From the NCBI GenBank assembly GCA_026826555.1, contig JAKSZT010054396.1:22588053-22652052 (forward strand): DNA of 64,000 bases, read 5' to 3'. Of the stretch, positions 49,661-61,385 are shown one piece after another. A model generated the notes under the pieces. The model ran no database searches. It was not told the DNA's origin and saw only the letters and a program-made list of their open reading frames with translations. Position 1 is the first letter of the stretch. Every line of letters begins with the position of its first letter. The stretch comes from Tolypeutes matacus. Lineage: Eukaryota; Chordata; Mammalia; Cingulata; Chlamyphoridae. Position numbers and translations under genes: made by a program.

Positions 49661-50020
49661 ATATCATCGTATGTGGCTGGAGCTGAGAGGAAAAGGGAGG
49701 GGATAGTCGTCACAATGAGACCAGGGAGGTCAGAGTCTATGATGTTTGAAGGCCATTGGGCTTTTACTCAGAAAAAGGCAGAGCCACTGTTGGGTTTGAG
49801 CAGAGGAGGGATCTTATCTAAGGGTTACTGAGGCTGCTGTGCTGTTAACAGGCTGTAGGGAGCTCAGCAGGAAGACCAAGGAGCAAGGAAACCAGATGGA
49901 GATCTTTTTCTAAAACCCAGGTGATAGATAATGGCTTAGAACAGGGCTGTAGGTGAGAAGAGGTCAGATTTGGAATATATTTTGAGAATAGAGGTGACAG
50001 GATTTTGATTAAGAGCCCAT
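49661..50020 (+). repeat. Ancient mammalian repeat, unclassified
   Basis: The pattern ggccattgggcttttactca, gagcagaggagggatcttat, gaggctgctgtgctgttaac and gaagaggtcagatttggaat recurs in mammalian genomes as an old dispersed repeat. I do not name the family. Confidence 0.55.
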
Positions 50021-50309
50021 GTTCTTAACCACTGTGCCATTCTTTTTTCATGTGTGACCTTTTTAAAACACTGATTCGCATTTACAATGGTTTGAAATTA
50101 AAAATGAGGAAATTCTGTCAAGTTGAAGAAAGGACGTTTTATCTGCTGGAGGATCCTGAGGCTAAGGAGGAGCATCCATCCTCGAGGAGGCCCAGGGGTG
50201 GGAAGTGCATTGAACTTGGCTCAGACGTAAGGTGACCTACTCCTCTGTCTCTAGCACCCACAGTCCTGTGTTCTGGGATACTCTGAGTAGAAGGCAAACT
50301 GGGGCCATT

Positions 50310-50500
50310 GGTCTCCACACTCAGATACGTGGCTTGAATTCCACCTCTGCCACTCTTCACTCTAAAACTTGGAGTAAATCCTTCGGCTCCTGGAGCCTCA
50401 ATTGCCTCATCTCTAAAATGGGGTTAATAATCTACCTGCAGGGACGTTTTGAGAGTCTTGGGAGAAACCGGATGTGAACATGCTTACACTACACAGGAAT
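50310..50500 (+). repeat. MIR SINE
   Basis: cctctgccactcttcactc, ggagcctcaattgcctcatc, ctaaaatggggttaataatc. Confidence 0.8.
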
Positions 50501-52633
50501 AAGGCATTAATAACACATTACAGGATCTCTGGAGCTTATGATGCCCAGCCCCAAGGCCCTTGCTGCTGCTTCTGCAGGAGATCAGGAAGCCCTTTTCCTG
50601 TTCGTTATCTTTGTTGGGTGGTTGGGGACAGGAGGGAAGATGTAGAGTATCTCCATGACCACAAGCTCAGGCTCTGGAGTGTCCCTTACAACCTCCAGGA
50701 CTCCCAAGGCTCTCTCATGAACCCCATCGCCAATCACGCCCTTAGGCTGACTGTCATCAGCCCTGGTTCCTGAGGTCCACTAGGAGGAGGAAGCTGCAAT
50801 GTGACTGGGCTTGGGAAAGAAGGGGTGAGCTAAGGGGAGGAACCCGTTAGGCACAATGCCCAGGGCCCACGATACTTTTAGGGGCCACAAAAATGTTTTA
50901 AGCTCTTCTAAAATCGGGGGAAAAAAAGTAAATATAATCCAACTTGAATTGTATTCATTTTTATACCAAAGTAGACATAAATATAATTTTTTAATATTTT
51001 TATGGGGAAAGGGGCCCATGAAGGCAAAAGGGATAAGTCCACAAAAAAATATGATTTGGCCCTGGAGAGAGGTACAGTCAAACTGTGATTAGGGGAAGCC
51101 AGCATCTCCATCCACACATAGTTTCAAGGATTCTGTCAGCTAATTCCATTCCTTTATATGGGGTTCTGCTTATCTGGGGGCCCCTCTTCTTTCATTAATC
51201 CACGGACAGCTTCTCTTGGATAAGGGCTACTCCATTTCCAGCAACACTTTTAGAGAGAGATTGGGGCTTGGTTTATCAATAAATCATTTATTCTACCTCT
51301 CTCTATCTAGATCATCATCTCTTTATTTTTACAGAGATTTAGAGAGTCAACATAGTAAGTTTGACCAGGACTGTCATTGCTTCTCTCCACACGCTATGAT
51401 TAGTAAATGTGTTATCTCAAAGAACACATATTGCCAGGTGGATAACTTGATATAGAACATCTCTGTTCAGGATGCTTCATAGGTTAAGTAAGTCCATTTA
51501 ACCCACCTAATTTATTTATTAAGAAGCCTTTAGAAAATTACCTGAGATCAAACTAAGATTGCCTTTGATAGCTTCTATCTGTGAAAGCTTTATAGAAATG
51601 TTCATCAGCAACTTATCCGTTTATTGGTGGTTTTTGAACTGTTAAACTGTTCTGAAGATCTTTTCCCCCAATTTCTCTGCAGAGACCCCTCAGGGGCTGC
51701 ACTGGGGTAAGATGATAGCACAAGCAGGATGAATCTCCCGATCCCCACCTCCTCTTTATTCACAATATGACATAAGATTTTATTCAAACAATAGGTTCTG
51801 TGGCAAAATAAAATTTATAAACCATTCTCCATAACCGAAAGTCATGATTCTTTTTCCATGACAATATTGTTGAACATGGACATACCTTAAAATAAGACAA
51901 CTGTGTGTATATTTGTGTGTGTGTGTGCACCAAAGCAGTTTAAAGGAGATAATAATGTATATTTCAAGGATTGGAATTTTGAATGTGACATTTTTACTCC
52001 ACTTATCCTATTCAATAACTGACTCTGTGTATTATTATTAGAAAAGTCCTAAAATTTTTGACATGCTCTGAGTTCTCAATGGGTTGAGGAGTCATAGAAA
52101 AATTACATTTTGGGCATTAAGATAACTTCTCCTATCAAGTTTTTCAGTTGAAAGGAGTGGGGGGAGGGAGGACTTTACAATTTTAATTCCTAAAAGATCT
52201 ATTTAAAAACTAGACAAGTTGGCTCTAATTGACTTCTAGTACAGATAATTCAACCTCATAAATATCTTCTTGGATAAGAACCTGACACAGACAAACCCAC
52301 TTGTAAGTTAGCAGGAAATTTGAGCATTAGCACCTGGAGAAAGAGGACTTTTTTCCATTAAAAAAAAACAACAACTCAGGGATGATTTCCATAAGTGTAC
52401 ATTTCCTCTTCATAACCCTAATCATTAATCATCAAGTAGTGTTTAGTGAGCACCTGCATGGATTGTAGATTCCACATCCAACCTGAAAACTCAAATTTTG
52501 GGTTGTTTCTTCCTCTAAGAATTATAGTCCACCTGTGCTCTGTTCTTGGTTTGTTTGGCATCTCTGTTCCTGGCAAAGCTTGAATCAGGGCACAGCGTTT
52601 CAATGCCTTCTCTTACTCCTCTCTTCACCTTGC
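50501..52633. other. Mostly unique DNA
   Basis: A degraded repeat-like block (about 50850-51045, with gcccacgatacttttagggg and aggggcccatgaagg) is likely an old dispersed element. A short TG run lies near 51914. No gene recognised. Confidence 0.5.
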
Positions 52634-52641
52634 CTCAAATC

Positions 52642-52880
52642 CAGAGTCTCTCAGCCTGGGCACTAATGACATGGGGACAGATAACTTGTGTTGCCAGTGG
52701 CTGTCCTGTGCACTGTAGGATATTTAGCAGCATGCCTGGCCTTTATCCACTAGATGCCCGTAGCACCAACGCCCCCCCCCCCCCGCCAACCCCCAACTTG
52801 TGACAACCACAAATGCCTCCAGGCATTGCTAAATCTCCCCAAAGGAGGGAAGCAAAATTATTCCTTGTTGAGAGCCCCTG
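52642..52880 (-). repeat. MER5A (hAT-Charlie nonautonomous element)
   Basis: Ends cagagtctctcagcctggg and gttgagagcccctg; inner blocks gtgcactgtaggatatttag, cactagatgcccgtagcacc and cttgtgacaaccaca. Probable 8-bp target duplication ctcaaatc (52634-52641) and ctctaatc (52881-52888). A C run (about 52771-52784) lies inside. Confidence 0.9.
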
Positions 52881-53162
52881 CTCTAATCCATGAGGATTCT
52901 AAGATGCTGAGAATACTACCAGGAATCCCTGGCCACCACTAGACATGGTTCTCAAAGGAATCTTAGATCCATTTGATTCAACTGAGTCAACAAATCTGGC
53001 TGCACATTAGAATCACTTTAGATATTTACAAATGACCAACTGGGCATTGGTATATTTTTAAAAGCTCCCCAGGAGATTCTAGTTTGTAGATAGGGTAGTC
53101 ATCCTATGAATTAAGTGTACTCAGCAGTCTTAATGCTTATAAAAACTCAGAAGAGCAAAAAT

Positions 53163-53168
53163 TTTATT
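53163..53168 (-). promoter_or_regulatory. Candidate distal polyadenylation signal AATAAA for AQP9
   Basis: A perfect AATAAA on the minus strand, about 1.7 kb downstream of the AQP9 stop. Its position would suit a long 3' UTR. Confidence 0.4.
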
Positions 53169-53809
53169 TCAAAAGGGAAATATCCATGAAACATCTTCAA
53201 AGCAAGAAAAAAAATTCCTTATCTGTAGTTTGTAGAACACAGGCCTATCTGGGACACTTGACACTTGCTTTTCATTGGTCTGTTATCATCAAAAAGCAGA
53301 TAGGAAACTGGATGCTTCTGGGAATACTAGGCTTTTCAACAGTTTGACTGAAGGTGCCTCACTGGCAGAACAATTGCCCATAGCTCTCAGGTGGTTTGGT
53401 CCAAAGCCCTGGTATTTGTACCTAACAGAGACCCTTTTGACCAAAGTGACATCAATTAGAGAACTTCCCAAGAGGAAAATCCCTGAGTGAAAAGTATGGA
53501 GTTGGCATGGAAGGAAGATCTAGACTTAGCAAGGCCAAGGGTAGGCTAGGAAGGAATGCCTTCTGAACATTTTTGGCAGATGAAAAATATGAACAAATTA
53601 CACCCTCTTTTCCTCATTACTGCTTTAATAACAATGGGAATAAAAACACACTACCAGGGTCTTTGTATCTGGGGATCCAGGAGCATTGTGTCTAGAATGC
53701 TCCTGGATCATTGGCAGCAGCCAATCCTAATTCATGTGGCCAAGCAAGAAGGGCTGGCAAAGGTTCTTAGCTAGTTATCGGTCTTCAGAAAGGGATGCCT
53801 TAGACAACA

Positions 53810-53965
53810 TTCAACTTTCTACATGACCTTGAGCAACTCACTTATCTTCCCTGAGATTCTGTTATCCTCATCTGAAAAATGGGCAACATGGTATATACCT
53901 CAGACAGTCATTATGAGGATTAAATTAGATAATGTGTAAAAGTGTTTCATAAATTGTAAAGCCAA
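53810..53965 (+). repeat. MIR SINE
   Basis: catgaccttgagcaactcac, tcctcatctgaaaaatggg, tgaggattaaattagataat. Confidence 0.85.
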
Positions 53966-54320
53966 ATAAGGTAATATCATTTCTCCACAGACCTTTCATC
54001 CTCAGAATTCTGCTAGGCCAGGATCCAACGGTTCTCTCTTTTGATTTCCAGAGCATGTGTAGAATAATGGATGAGTGCAGCCATTGACTTAACTTGCCAA
54101 ATGTCTGCTCATAAGTGGACAATTAGGAGAAGACATTTGAGCTAAAAATACAGAGTGATGTATTTGTCATGAGTGAGGTTATGAATGTATATTAAGTTAT
54201 TATATACAAAAGACTAGGGAGTTAATTGATGTCCTCTTAAATGCAGAAGACATTAATCTGATAAATTATTTCTGTTAAAAAATTTCATTTGGTTTCCCAA
54301 ATTTATCTTGTGCCCCAAGG

Positions 54321-54326
54321 TTTATT
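54321..54326 (-). promoter_or_regulatory. Candidate proximal polyadenylation signal AATAAA for AQP9
   Basis: The plus strand reads TTTATT, that is AATAAA on the AQP9 strand, 565 bases downstream of the stop codon. It is a perfect hexamer. Cleavage would fall near 54300. Confidence 0.4.
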
Positions 54327-54503
54327 AGTGCCACAATACCCCTTCTCTGTGTTTTCTACCTACATTCTACTTCTCTACATCCCTTGGTGTAGAGAATATC
54401 AGTATTTATATAAACACAGCAGCACAACATGACTAGAGGGTTAACCCATTGCTCCCTAATTTGTGGATATTTTAACTGAGACCAGTTTTGTCTTTTGATT
54501 TAG

Positions 54504-54663
54504 GTTTTGGTTGGTACTCAGAATGTAATCTTTGTGGATATTGAAAATAAGACTTCGGTGGCAGCTGAGACCATCCAGTTAACTCCACGGTCAAGGTTCC
54601 GAGCTATTAATGCTCATCCTGTTGAAAGGATCCCCATTAAGGATGAAGTAAACAGGGCAGGAG
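54504..54663 (+). other. Exon-like open frame antisense to AQP9 3' UTR (unrecognised)
   Basis: A good acceptor (gtcttttgatttag) is followed by an open frame starting VLVGTQNVIFVDIENKTSVA and continuing through AETIQLTPRSRFRAINAHP and VERIPIKDEVNRAG to a strong donor (gaggtaagg at 54661). It is 160 bases, 53 codons plus one base, starts in phase 0 and has no stop. The frame stays open past the donor to a TAG at 54711-54713. The composition looks protein-like and not like simple repeat or L1. I do not recognise the peptide. It could be an exon of an antisense gene, a relic exon of a lost gene, a captured fragment, or chance. No partner exons were identified. Confidence 0.3.
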
Positions 54664-54890
54664 GTAAGGCTGTTCCAGTGGACAACCAGTGCTATTCTAG
54701 GGGGCAATCGTAGAGAAAAGAGGTCAGTGGTTTCAAACCTTCACTTGGATGCCCTTACAGTTAGGTGTTCCACATGGCTAGCAGAAAAAACATTGGGCGG
54801 ATTCTATCCCCGTTTTGTAAAAACACAATACCATCTTTCTTGAAGAGACTACCAGGTCAGCCACTTGCAAAAGAAGAAATGAGCACATCA

Positions 54891-55065
54891 CTACATTATA
54901 ACACTAAGTTCATATTTCTCTGGTTTGTCCTCAGATTGTTCTGCCTCAAAGTCTGGATCAGGTTCTGGGTGGTGGATTTCAATGACGAGAACATAGATGA
55001 GGCCTCCAATGACAGCACCAACCAAAGGGCCTATTACAGGAATCCACCAGAAGTTATTTCCAGCT
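54891..55065 (-). CDS. AQP9: AQP9 terminal coding exon with stop codon
   Basis: The acceptor reads tttgatttcag. The first base completes the split Thr codon, and 57 residues and a TAG stop (54891-54893) follow. The peptide starts AGNNFWWIPVIGPLVGAVIG, runs through a last membrane helix (GGLIYVLVIEIHH), and ends in an acidic cytosolic tail with EAEQSEDKPEKYELSVIM. The tail matches the conserved mammalian AQP9 C-terminus, including the final SVIM, which resembles a class I PDZ-binding end. That PDZ role is known in outline for AQP9 but is not tested here. The four exon pieces join into one frame of about 178 residues, the C-terminal 60 percent of a protein usually near 295 residues. Confidence 0.97.
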
Positions 55066-57177
55066 CTGAAATCAAACAAGAAATCAGTGATACATGACGT
55101 GCCTTCCCCCTGGCATTACGAGTTATTCACTAACCAGCTAGTCTTTCTCATGTTAATAGCTCCCTTTTTAATGCAAGAACTAAGGTTAGGGGCACTCACT
55201 GCAGCTTGGCAATCCTTATTCTAGATTTTCCATTTAGTCCTGATTTCAGATGATCTGTCCCATCGTTCTATTAGCCTTTGTGAAAGACCATATCCTTTTC
55301 TTTTCCTTTCAGAAAATATGGTCCCTGAAACCATGGTCAACCAGGGCACTAGGGAAAGTTCAGGTCAATTATCCGGAAATTGCCTCTCCCTCATACTGAA
55401 ACCTGAGGAGGATAAATGGAAAGGGGAGCCTCAGGATGTGGACAGGTTTCTGGGTATCATAGGTTTATGAGGGCAATCATAAACAAATAGGAAATGTTTG
55501 TCAATTAATGAATGAATTTAAATAATCAAAGGTGGATATGTAATAATCTATTACATATAATTCAAATAAGTGTTTATGTTTCTGAGGCTACAGATAAACT
55601 GCTCTCTGGTAAGGCTTTCATGCCATGATTCTCTCTCTCCTCTCCAGAAACCCTCCATGTCAGTACATACTATGATACTATGAAAGGTGTATTCCAGAGG
55701 AAAGGAAAGAGCTCAGTGAAGCATCACTGTCTTCTTTTGGAGAGGGGAAATCCATTTAAATAAGTCAGTAGAAAGGACTCTGAGTGCTCAGAGCCAGCGA
55801 GACTAGACACTACATTGTTTAAGATTATATACATTTGATACATATTTTAAAAGCAGGGGAATGATGGACACAAAATCAGGGTAATGCAGGAGAGCAGGAG
55901 GACCGCATGGACAGACGTGAGGAGTTGACAGTGTTCTTGGTTCGGGGAAGGATTCATGGCTGTTCTTTTATCATTATCTTTTAATAGCTTTATACATCCA
56001 TTCCATGTGGCCATTTGTTTATATCAAATGTTAATTAGGAAGGATAATAAAGGAAATGAAAAATAGGAGCCCTGTCCTAGATTTCATGACACCCAGTTCT
56101 AGTCTCAGGACTGTCTAAAGTCTTTGGGGCAGTCACCCCGCTTCCTGAGCTTCAGTTTCTCCCTGAGTCCCTTTCACCCGGATCATCGTAATACTCTCAT
56201 GAATCTTAGGTCATAAATGCAGGCTGGACGGAAGAGTACGGAGATTGAACACAGCAGCCAGCAGGTGTCACTCTTACTGCACGGTAGAGGGAAGCTGCAG
56301 CTCTGCTCCCCATGCCCCCAAATCTAGATGGAGTTTTCTGAGAAGTCAATGAGGGGGACTTTCAGAGAACTAGGAGTTTTATCTTGGCACCAGTACATGA
56401 AGCGAGTATAAGCCGCCTTGTTTGGTCCATTGTTTTCTTTCTTCCATTTCTATTTTACAGCACATTGTTGAGTGTCATTTAACAGATAACTTGCCAGGAC
56501 AGGTGCTCTCCTTTCTCTGGCTGAATCTTCTTCCTTTTATAAGGGATGAACACATTGTGCCAGGGCCACGAGTCACAAATACAGGTGCTCAGGTGTGGTT
56601 ACCTGCCTGGGACCAGTCTCACCTGCGCACAGGGCAGTGGACATTTGTACACCGTGATTTTGGGCTGTCAAGAAAATCTCTGTGCCAATTGTCTAAAGTA
56701 CTATTTTTGGGGATTCATTTCTTTGTTATCAACTTTTTTCAAAACTAATAATACCCTTGAGATTCTTCACCCATTAAGTCATTAACACCTTAATGTAAAC
56801 TAGTGGAGAGAACGTTGATGGGGAATGTCTTAATATTTAAGGGAAATTCAAGAGTCAGCCAGGCTCTGTGGACTCCTGCCCCTGTAGGGCCCCTGGAATG
56901 CCATTCCCCTGTTCATTCTTCACTGCTTGCCACACGGGGCAAGTGAGGACCTGAGATAAGACAGTCCTGGTTTTCTCAGTGACCTTGGGTATGGATCAAA
57001 GGTAGGATATTTATTGAGGTGCTTTGATACAGAATTTTGAAAGGATAGAACATTCTAGGGCAATTTGGGGATCTGTTACCCCTCAAAATATTTTTTGTGT
57101 GAGAACCTTCAAAACCTAGCCTAGCTCTTCCCTCATTGCTTTCCACTCCTCTACTCTTTTTTCTCTGAATTTATACT

Positions 57178-57620
57178 ATGCAGTGGTGCCAGATTAATTT
57201 TGCTAATGTGAAACTCTAAACATGCCAAACTTCTGCTCCAAATCCTTTGCTGCTCCCTACAACCTACAGAATAAATCCCAAACTTTTCATTCTGGGAGTC
57301 CAGGTCCTCCATGATCTGACAACAACTGCCCTTTCCAGCCTTCTTCTTGTATCCTTCCAGTTTGACTAGTGTCTTTGTGCACTAGCTCCTCTCTGCCTGA
57401 GATATCCTTTTCCCATATTTAAGTATGTCCAAATGCTACAAAATGCCCCCACATCCACCCCCATAATTCCCAAAATTGGAGCTGGTTCCACCTCCTCTCA
57501 ACTCCTGGAGTCAATTAGCCAAACCTCTTAATGGCACTTAACAGCTTCAGTGTTGTGTAAGAGCCTATGTTAGTCCCTCTTAAATAAAACATAAATAAAC
57601 TAGTGAAGGGCAACAACTGG
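57178..57620 (+). repeat. L2 LINE fragment
   Basis: gctgctccctacaacctaca, ataaatcccaaacttttc, gtcctccatgatctgac. This is the 3' part of L2 ORF2, non-coding now. Confidence 0.85.
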
Positions 57621-58090
57621 GTCTTTATCAGCTTTATCATGGGACCTTGAACAAAAGATAATATAGATGAATGAATGAATAAATGAATGCATAAAAAGAA
57701 AGGACTCTGATGATAATGAGGGACATAGTAGCTGAGTTTAACATTGGGTGACCCCAGCATTCCCTAATAGATATGGGTTCTCCTACATTCACTTACAAAG
57801 CAAAGGCAGAATCTCTACCTTTTTGGAACCACCAAAGGTTCCAAAACATTTGGGGCATCCTTGTTAAGGAGTCTATATGAAGCTGATAAAGGTGATTGGG
57901 GAGGAAGCCTCCTTGAACAAGACTTTGGGAGACAGAATTAAAGGAAGCTCATGGGCTAGCTCTGGTTTCTGGTATAAGGAGATCTTTGGGACATACATTC
58001 TGTTGCTCCATTGGAAGAATATAAGAGATCCTATGTAGTTTGGGACATTTTATTCAGCCTTCCCAGATTCTAATGATGATCATTCTAGAA

Positions 58091-58279
58091 CAGCATTTCT
58101 CAACCTCAGCAATATTGGCATTTTGGGCCAAATAATTTTTTTCTTGTGCATTATGGGATGTTTGGCAGCATCCTTGGCCTCTGTGCACTAGATGCCAAAA
58201 GGACTACCATCCAACAAAGTCTCCAGACATTGCCAAATGTACCCTGTGGGGAAAAATTGCCTCTGATTGAGGACCACAG
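58091..58279 (-). repeat. MER5A (hAT-Charlie nonautonomous element)
   Basis: cagcatttctcaacctcagc at the left; gggatgtttggcagcatcct, cactagatgccaaaaggact and ctccagacattgcc inside. The flanks ttctagaa and ctccagaa are a weak 8-bp target pair. Confidence 0.88.
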
Positions 58280-58374
58280 CTCCAGAAAATTTATTGCATT
58301 GCCAATTCTTGAGGACAGGGAATGCTGCTTAATTCTTTTTGTATCCCTCAGCTCCTAGGACAAACCTAACATAC

Positions 58375-58520
58375 AGCATGTATTCATTCATTTATTCAAA
58401 AATTTCTTATCAAGTTCTTTATATGTGCCAGGCACTCTTGTGCACATGTGTGGATACAGCAGTGAACAAGCTGTCAAGTTCCCAGTCCTTGCCATGCTTA
58501 TACTCTAGAGGCTCTCGAGG
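58375..58520 (+). repeat. Ancient mammalian repeat, unclassified
   Basis: gtattcattcatttattc, gtgccaggcactcttgtg, gatacagcagtgaacaa. A common old mammalian repeat pattern; family not assigned. Confidence 0.6.
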
Positions 58521-58916
58521 ATGTTTGTTGTGGTGATCTGAACAGTGAAGGGCAACTGAAAACTACCATTTAAATAAGGTCATCATAGGCATATGAGTAC
58601 ATGTACAGGGCAGCATTTAGGAACACTCAACTCCTTTGTTCTCACAGCAAACATTAAGCTAAAATTTGTTCACACACATTTTTCCTCCTTCTCTTTCTTT
58701 CTATTAGAGCCTTGTTTCCTGATGCACCAAAACAAGTTCCTTTCCCACAGAGAGCCATGATGAGTGGATGGGGATGGGGCACAGTGACTTTATGGGAAGA
58801 AAAGTGGAGAGGAATTAGTAGGGAAAATTTGTCCTGGGAGATTCAGACCAACAGTTTATATATTTCCTCAGCACATTCAGAGGTAGGCAGCATGGGCTAT
58901 TGCTGTTTATGTTTGT

Positions 58917-59160
58917 TCTGTCAGGAATTTCTTACTCCTCCCTCAAGACTCAACTCACCTCTCACATCTTCAGTGATACCTTTCCAGACTTCCCCATGCA
59001 GAGTTAGTCACTCCTTTACCTGTTCTCCCTCAGCTTTTTGCTTAGGGGTTGCCAGGGGATGTTTTACAGTCTTCAAAGCTACTGTCTCATTCAATTTTGG
59101 ACTGTCCTTGACTAACATAGTGCCTGCAGCATAGACAGTATTGAATAAACATCTGTTGAA
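58917..59160 (+). repeat. L2 LINE 3' end
   Basis: Starts with tcctccctcaagactcaact and ends agtgcctgcagcatagacag, ttgaataaacatctgttgaa, the standard L2 terminus. Confidence 0.88.
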
Positions 59161-59206
59161 TGAATGGATGGATGGATGGATGGATGGATGGGTGGATGGA
59201 TGGATG
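59157..59206. repeat. GGAT microsatellite on the L2 terminus
   Basis: (ATGG)n with one g-for-a variant, directly continuing the L2 tgaatgaatgga terminus. Confidence 0.95.
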
Positions 59207-59395
59207 AAGCATAGGTAGCATGGTTCAATGGAAAGAGACTTGTAGTCATATTAAAAGATGTAAATTCTAGTGCCAATTTTGTAATAAAGTCAATGTGTAG
59301 ACAAGTTATACAACCAGAATATTCCCACAAAGTCATATACCAGTGAAAGGATTGTTATTATTATTATATGGGACAGGTCTCTCTCTATTAACCTG

Positions 59396-59490
59396 GTACC
59401 AGCCATCTCCTTCTCTCTCCTCTCTCTCTCACTCTTCTCTCTCACTCTCTCTTACATCTCTCTCACCCACCCCTCACACACGCACCCCCC
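59396..59490. repeat. TC/CA-rich simple repeat near an AQP9 splice donor
   Basis: ctctctcctctctctctc runs, then cacacacgcaccccccccac. It lies 120-220 bases from the donor of the NPA-box exon. Confidence 0.85.
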
Positions 59491-59616
59491 CCACAAAACA
59501 CCAGTGAAACGTTCTACTCATTTGTACTCTCCTGGATGAAAGAGAGTGAAAGCACAACCCTCCCCAATAAGGCACAGTATGAATCCTTTTCTACCTTCCC
59601 CACCATTGTTACTTAC

Positions 59617-59834
59617 GTGAAAACCCCCAGCCCCCATCCTGCCAAAGCAGTGAATAATCTGGGACTCAGGTCTCGAGCTGGATTCATGGCACAGCCACTG
59701 TTCAGTCCCAAAGAGCATGAAATGACAACAATCAGGAGGCCGACGACAATGGGCTCTAGGCCTCTGGGGACTCCCAAGTTTCTGGAGTCAAAAATGGCAA
59801 AGACAATCATGAGGAGGAACATGGTGGCCACTAC
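59617..59834 (-). CDS. AQP9: AQP9 exon with the second NPA box (218 bp)
   Basis: The acceptor is ctctccag and the donor gtaagt. The exon is 218 bases, starts in phase 0 (VVATMFLLMIVFAIFD) and ends on the first two bases of a Thr codon. It encodes a hydrophobic helix, the segment DSRNLGVPRGLEP, another hydrophobic helix (IVVGLLIVVISCSLG), then NSGCAMNPARDLSPRLFTAL and AGWGLGVF. NPARD is the second pore box. The Asp directly after NPA is diagnostic of glycerol-conducting aquaporins, and the Arg is part of the selectivity filter. All catalogue residues of this half-pore are present, which supports a working channel. The first NPA box lies outside the window. The reading frame is open throughout. 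Confidence 0.97.
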
Positions 59835-59914
59835 CTGGAGAGGGAGAAAATGTCAGTGGTTTAGCTTGTATTCTACTTACTTGCCCTCCTCAAAAATCAC
59901 TAAAAACAAATCTA

Positions 59915-60085
59915 GTAATAACTCACATATACTGAGTGAATGCACTATGCCAGGGCTGTCCTTATCACAACAATCCTGGAAGTAGGTGCTAATTTCATTT
60001 CCAAGTTCACACACTTAGTAGCAAATAGGTTTGGACTCAGAGAGTTGGAATACACAGACTCTTATCTTAATTACTTCACTATCCT
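59915..60085 (+). repeat. MIR-superfamily SINE
   Basis: actcacatatactgagtgaa, actatgccagggctgtc, cacacttagtagcaa. Confidence 0.65.
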
Positions 60086-60849
60086 GCTAAGCTACTACCC
60101 AGCTAAATAGAAAGGCAAGCTGCAGGCTGGAAAAATGAATGAAGGACTTGTTCAAAATTGGTGAGAAAAACAACATGTGAGGTCAGTAGATAAATGAGCA
60201 AAGGAGACAAACAGAAAATTCAGAAAAGAAAAAAATAGAATTAGGAAACAAATAAGTGGGAAAAACTCACTAGGCATGAAAGAAATGCAAACAATACCAA
60301 CTGTTAGGAAAATGATACCAGTTATCTCAGGTTTTCCTAGGGGGAATTAAAGAGGTACTACACGTTTGAAAGGAAATATAGCAATATGCACTTTTTAAAA
60401 ACCCTAAAGGTATTCATACATTTTGACCCAGTTGGGTATTTGAGAACCATGGAAATAATCTAAAACATGGACAAATCATAAAACAAATATGTTTCCTTAA
60501 ACATTATTTACAGTAAAAAAAAAACAAAACAACAACAACAAAAAAAAACTGAAAGCCACCTAAGTATTCATCAATCAGGAAAGAGCTGTTTTATGGAGTG
60601 TCTAATTTATAGTATATTATACAGCCCTTGAAAACAATAAGTATAAACACCACGTGGTAACATTAAAAATATTTTGATATTAAATGAAAAAATATACATA
60701 ATTATATGTGCATTGTTTTATATTTAAAAGCAAGTAAAAGAAAAATGTCAGAGAATATACAAAAATGATAAATATAGTCTAGGGTGGTAGGTTATAGATG
60801 GGTTTTCCCCCCTATTCTCTATTTTCTAAACTTTCCAAACAATTATTTA

Positions 60850-61050
60850 CTTTAATAGCTAATTAAGCGCTATTATTTACTGAAAAGTATGTGTTTTATC
60901 TCATTAAAACTTCATAATGACCCTATGAAATAAATCCTATTGTTATTCCCAATTTACAGATGAAGAAAACTGGGTAGAAAAAGGTTAAGAAATGTGCCCA
61001 AAGGCACACAGTTCATAAGCAGAAAAGTCAGGATGAGAACCAGGCAATTG
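60850..61050 (+). repeat. MIR-superfamily SINE
   Basis: tcataatgaccctatgaaat, caatttacagatgaagaaaa, cccaaaggcacacagttcat. Confidence 0.8.
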
Positions 61051-61317
61051 GTTTTAGACTTTGAGCTCTCTACCATTTCATTGGATTCCTAAAATAATAA
61101 TATTAAAAGAATTTGTATTCAAAGAGCCATGTTTCCCAAAGAGTGCCCTTCTCTCAAAAGCCTTTCCACACTCTCCCAAGCAGAGTAGAAGCTCTCTCTT
61201 CTTGCCTCTGTTGCATTCTGATCTTACTTCTATCATCATCCTTATCACCCTGTAAGAGAACAATCTGTTTTACTTGTAAGATTGAGGTCCAGACTCTGAA
61301 CTCCTTGAAGAAGTAAC

Positions 61318-61385
61318 AGCAAGGAGCAATACCTGGCCCAATTGATGCTCAATAAATATTTATGGCCCCATGAATGATTGTTTAT
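61318..61385 (+). repeat. L2 3' end
   Basis: tacctggcccaattgatgct followed by caataaatatttatggc. Confidence 0.65.

Larger units (their letters stand above)
53150..54890 (-). other. AQP9: AQP9 3' UTR region, extent uncertain
   Basis: The AQP9 stop codon is at 54891, so the 3' UTR runs leftwards. Two AATAAA hexamers lie on the minus strand: one at 54321-54326 (about 565 bases after the stop) and one at 53163-53168 (about 1.7 kb after the stop). The second distance is closer to the long 3' UTR expected for mammalian AQP9, but the choice is an inference and both could be used. The interval contains a plus-strand exon-like frame (54504-54663) and a MIR fragment near 53810-53960. Confidence 0.55.
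55066..59616 (-). other. AQP9: Last AQP9 intron
   Basis: An intron of about 4.55 kb between the NPA-box exon and the terminal exon, with gtaagt donor and ttgatttcag acceptor. It contains a MIR-like remnant (about 56100-56215), L2 pieces (57178-57620 and 58917-59160), an MER5A copy (58091-58279) and a GGAT-type microsatellite. Nothing else coding was seen. Confidence 0.9.

Noticed and set aside
1..54300. Search for LIPC exons (the expected next gene downstream of AQP9 in human)
   Set aside because: No lipase-like peptide was seen in any frame. In human the distance is larger than this window, so absence is expected.
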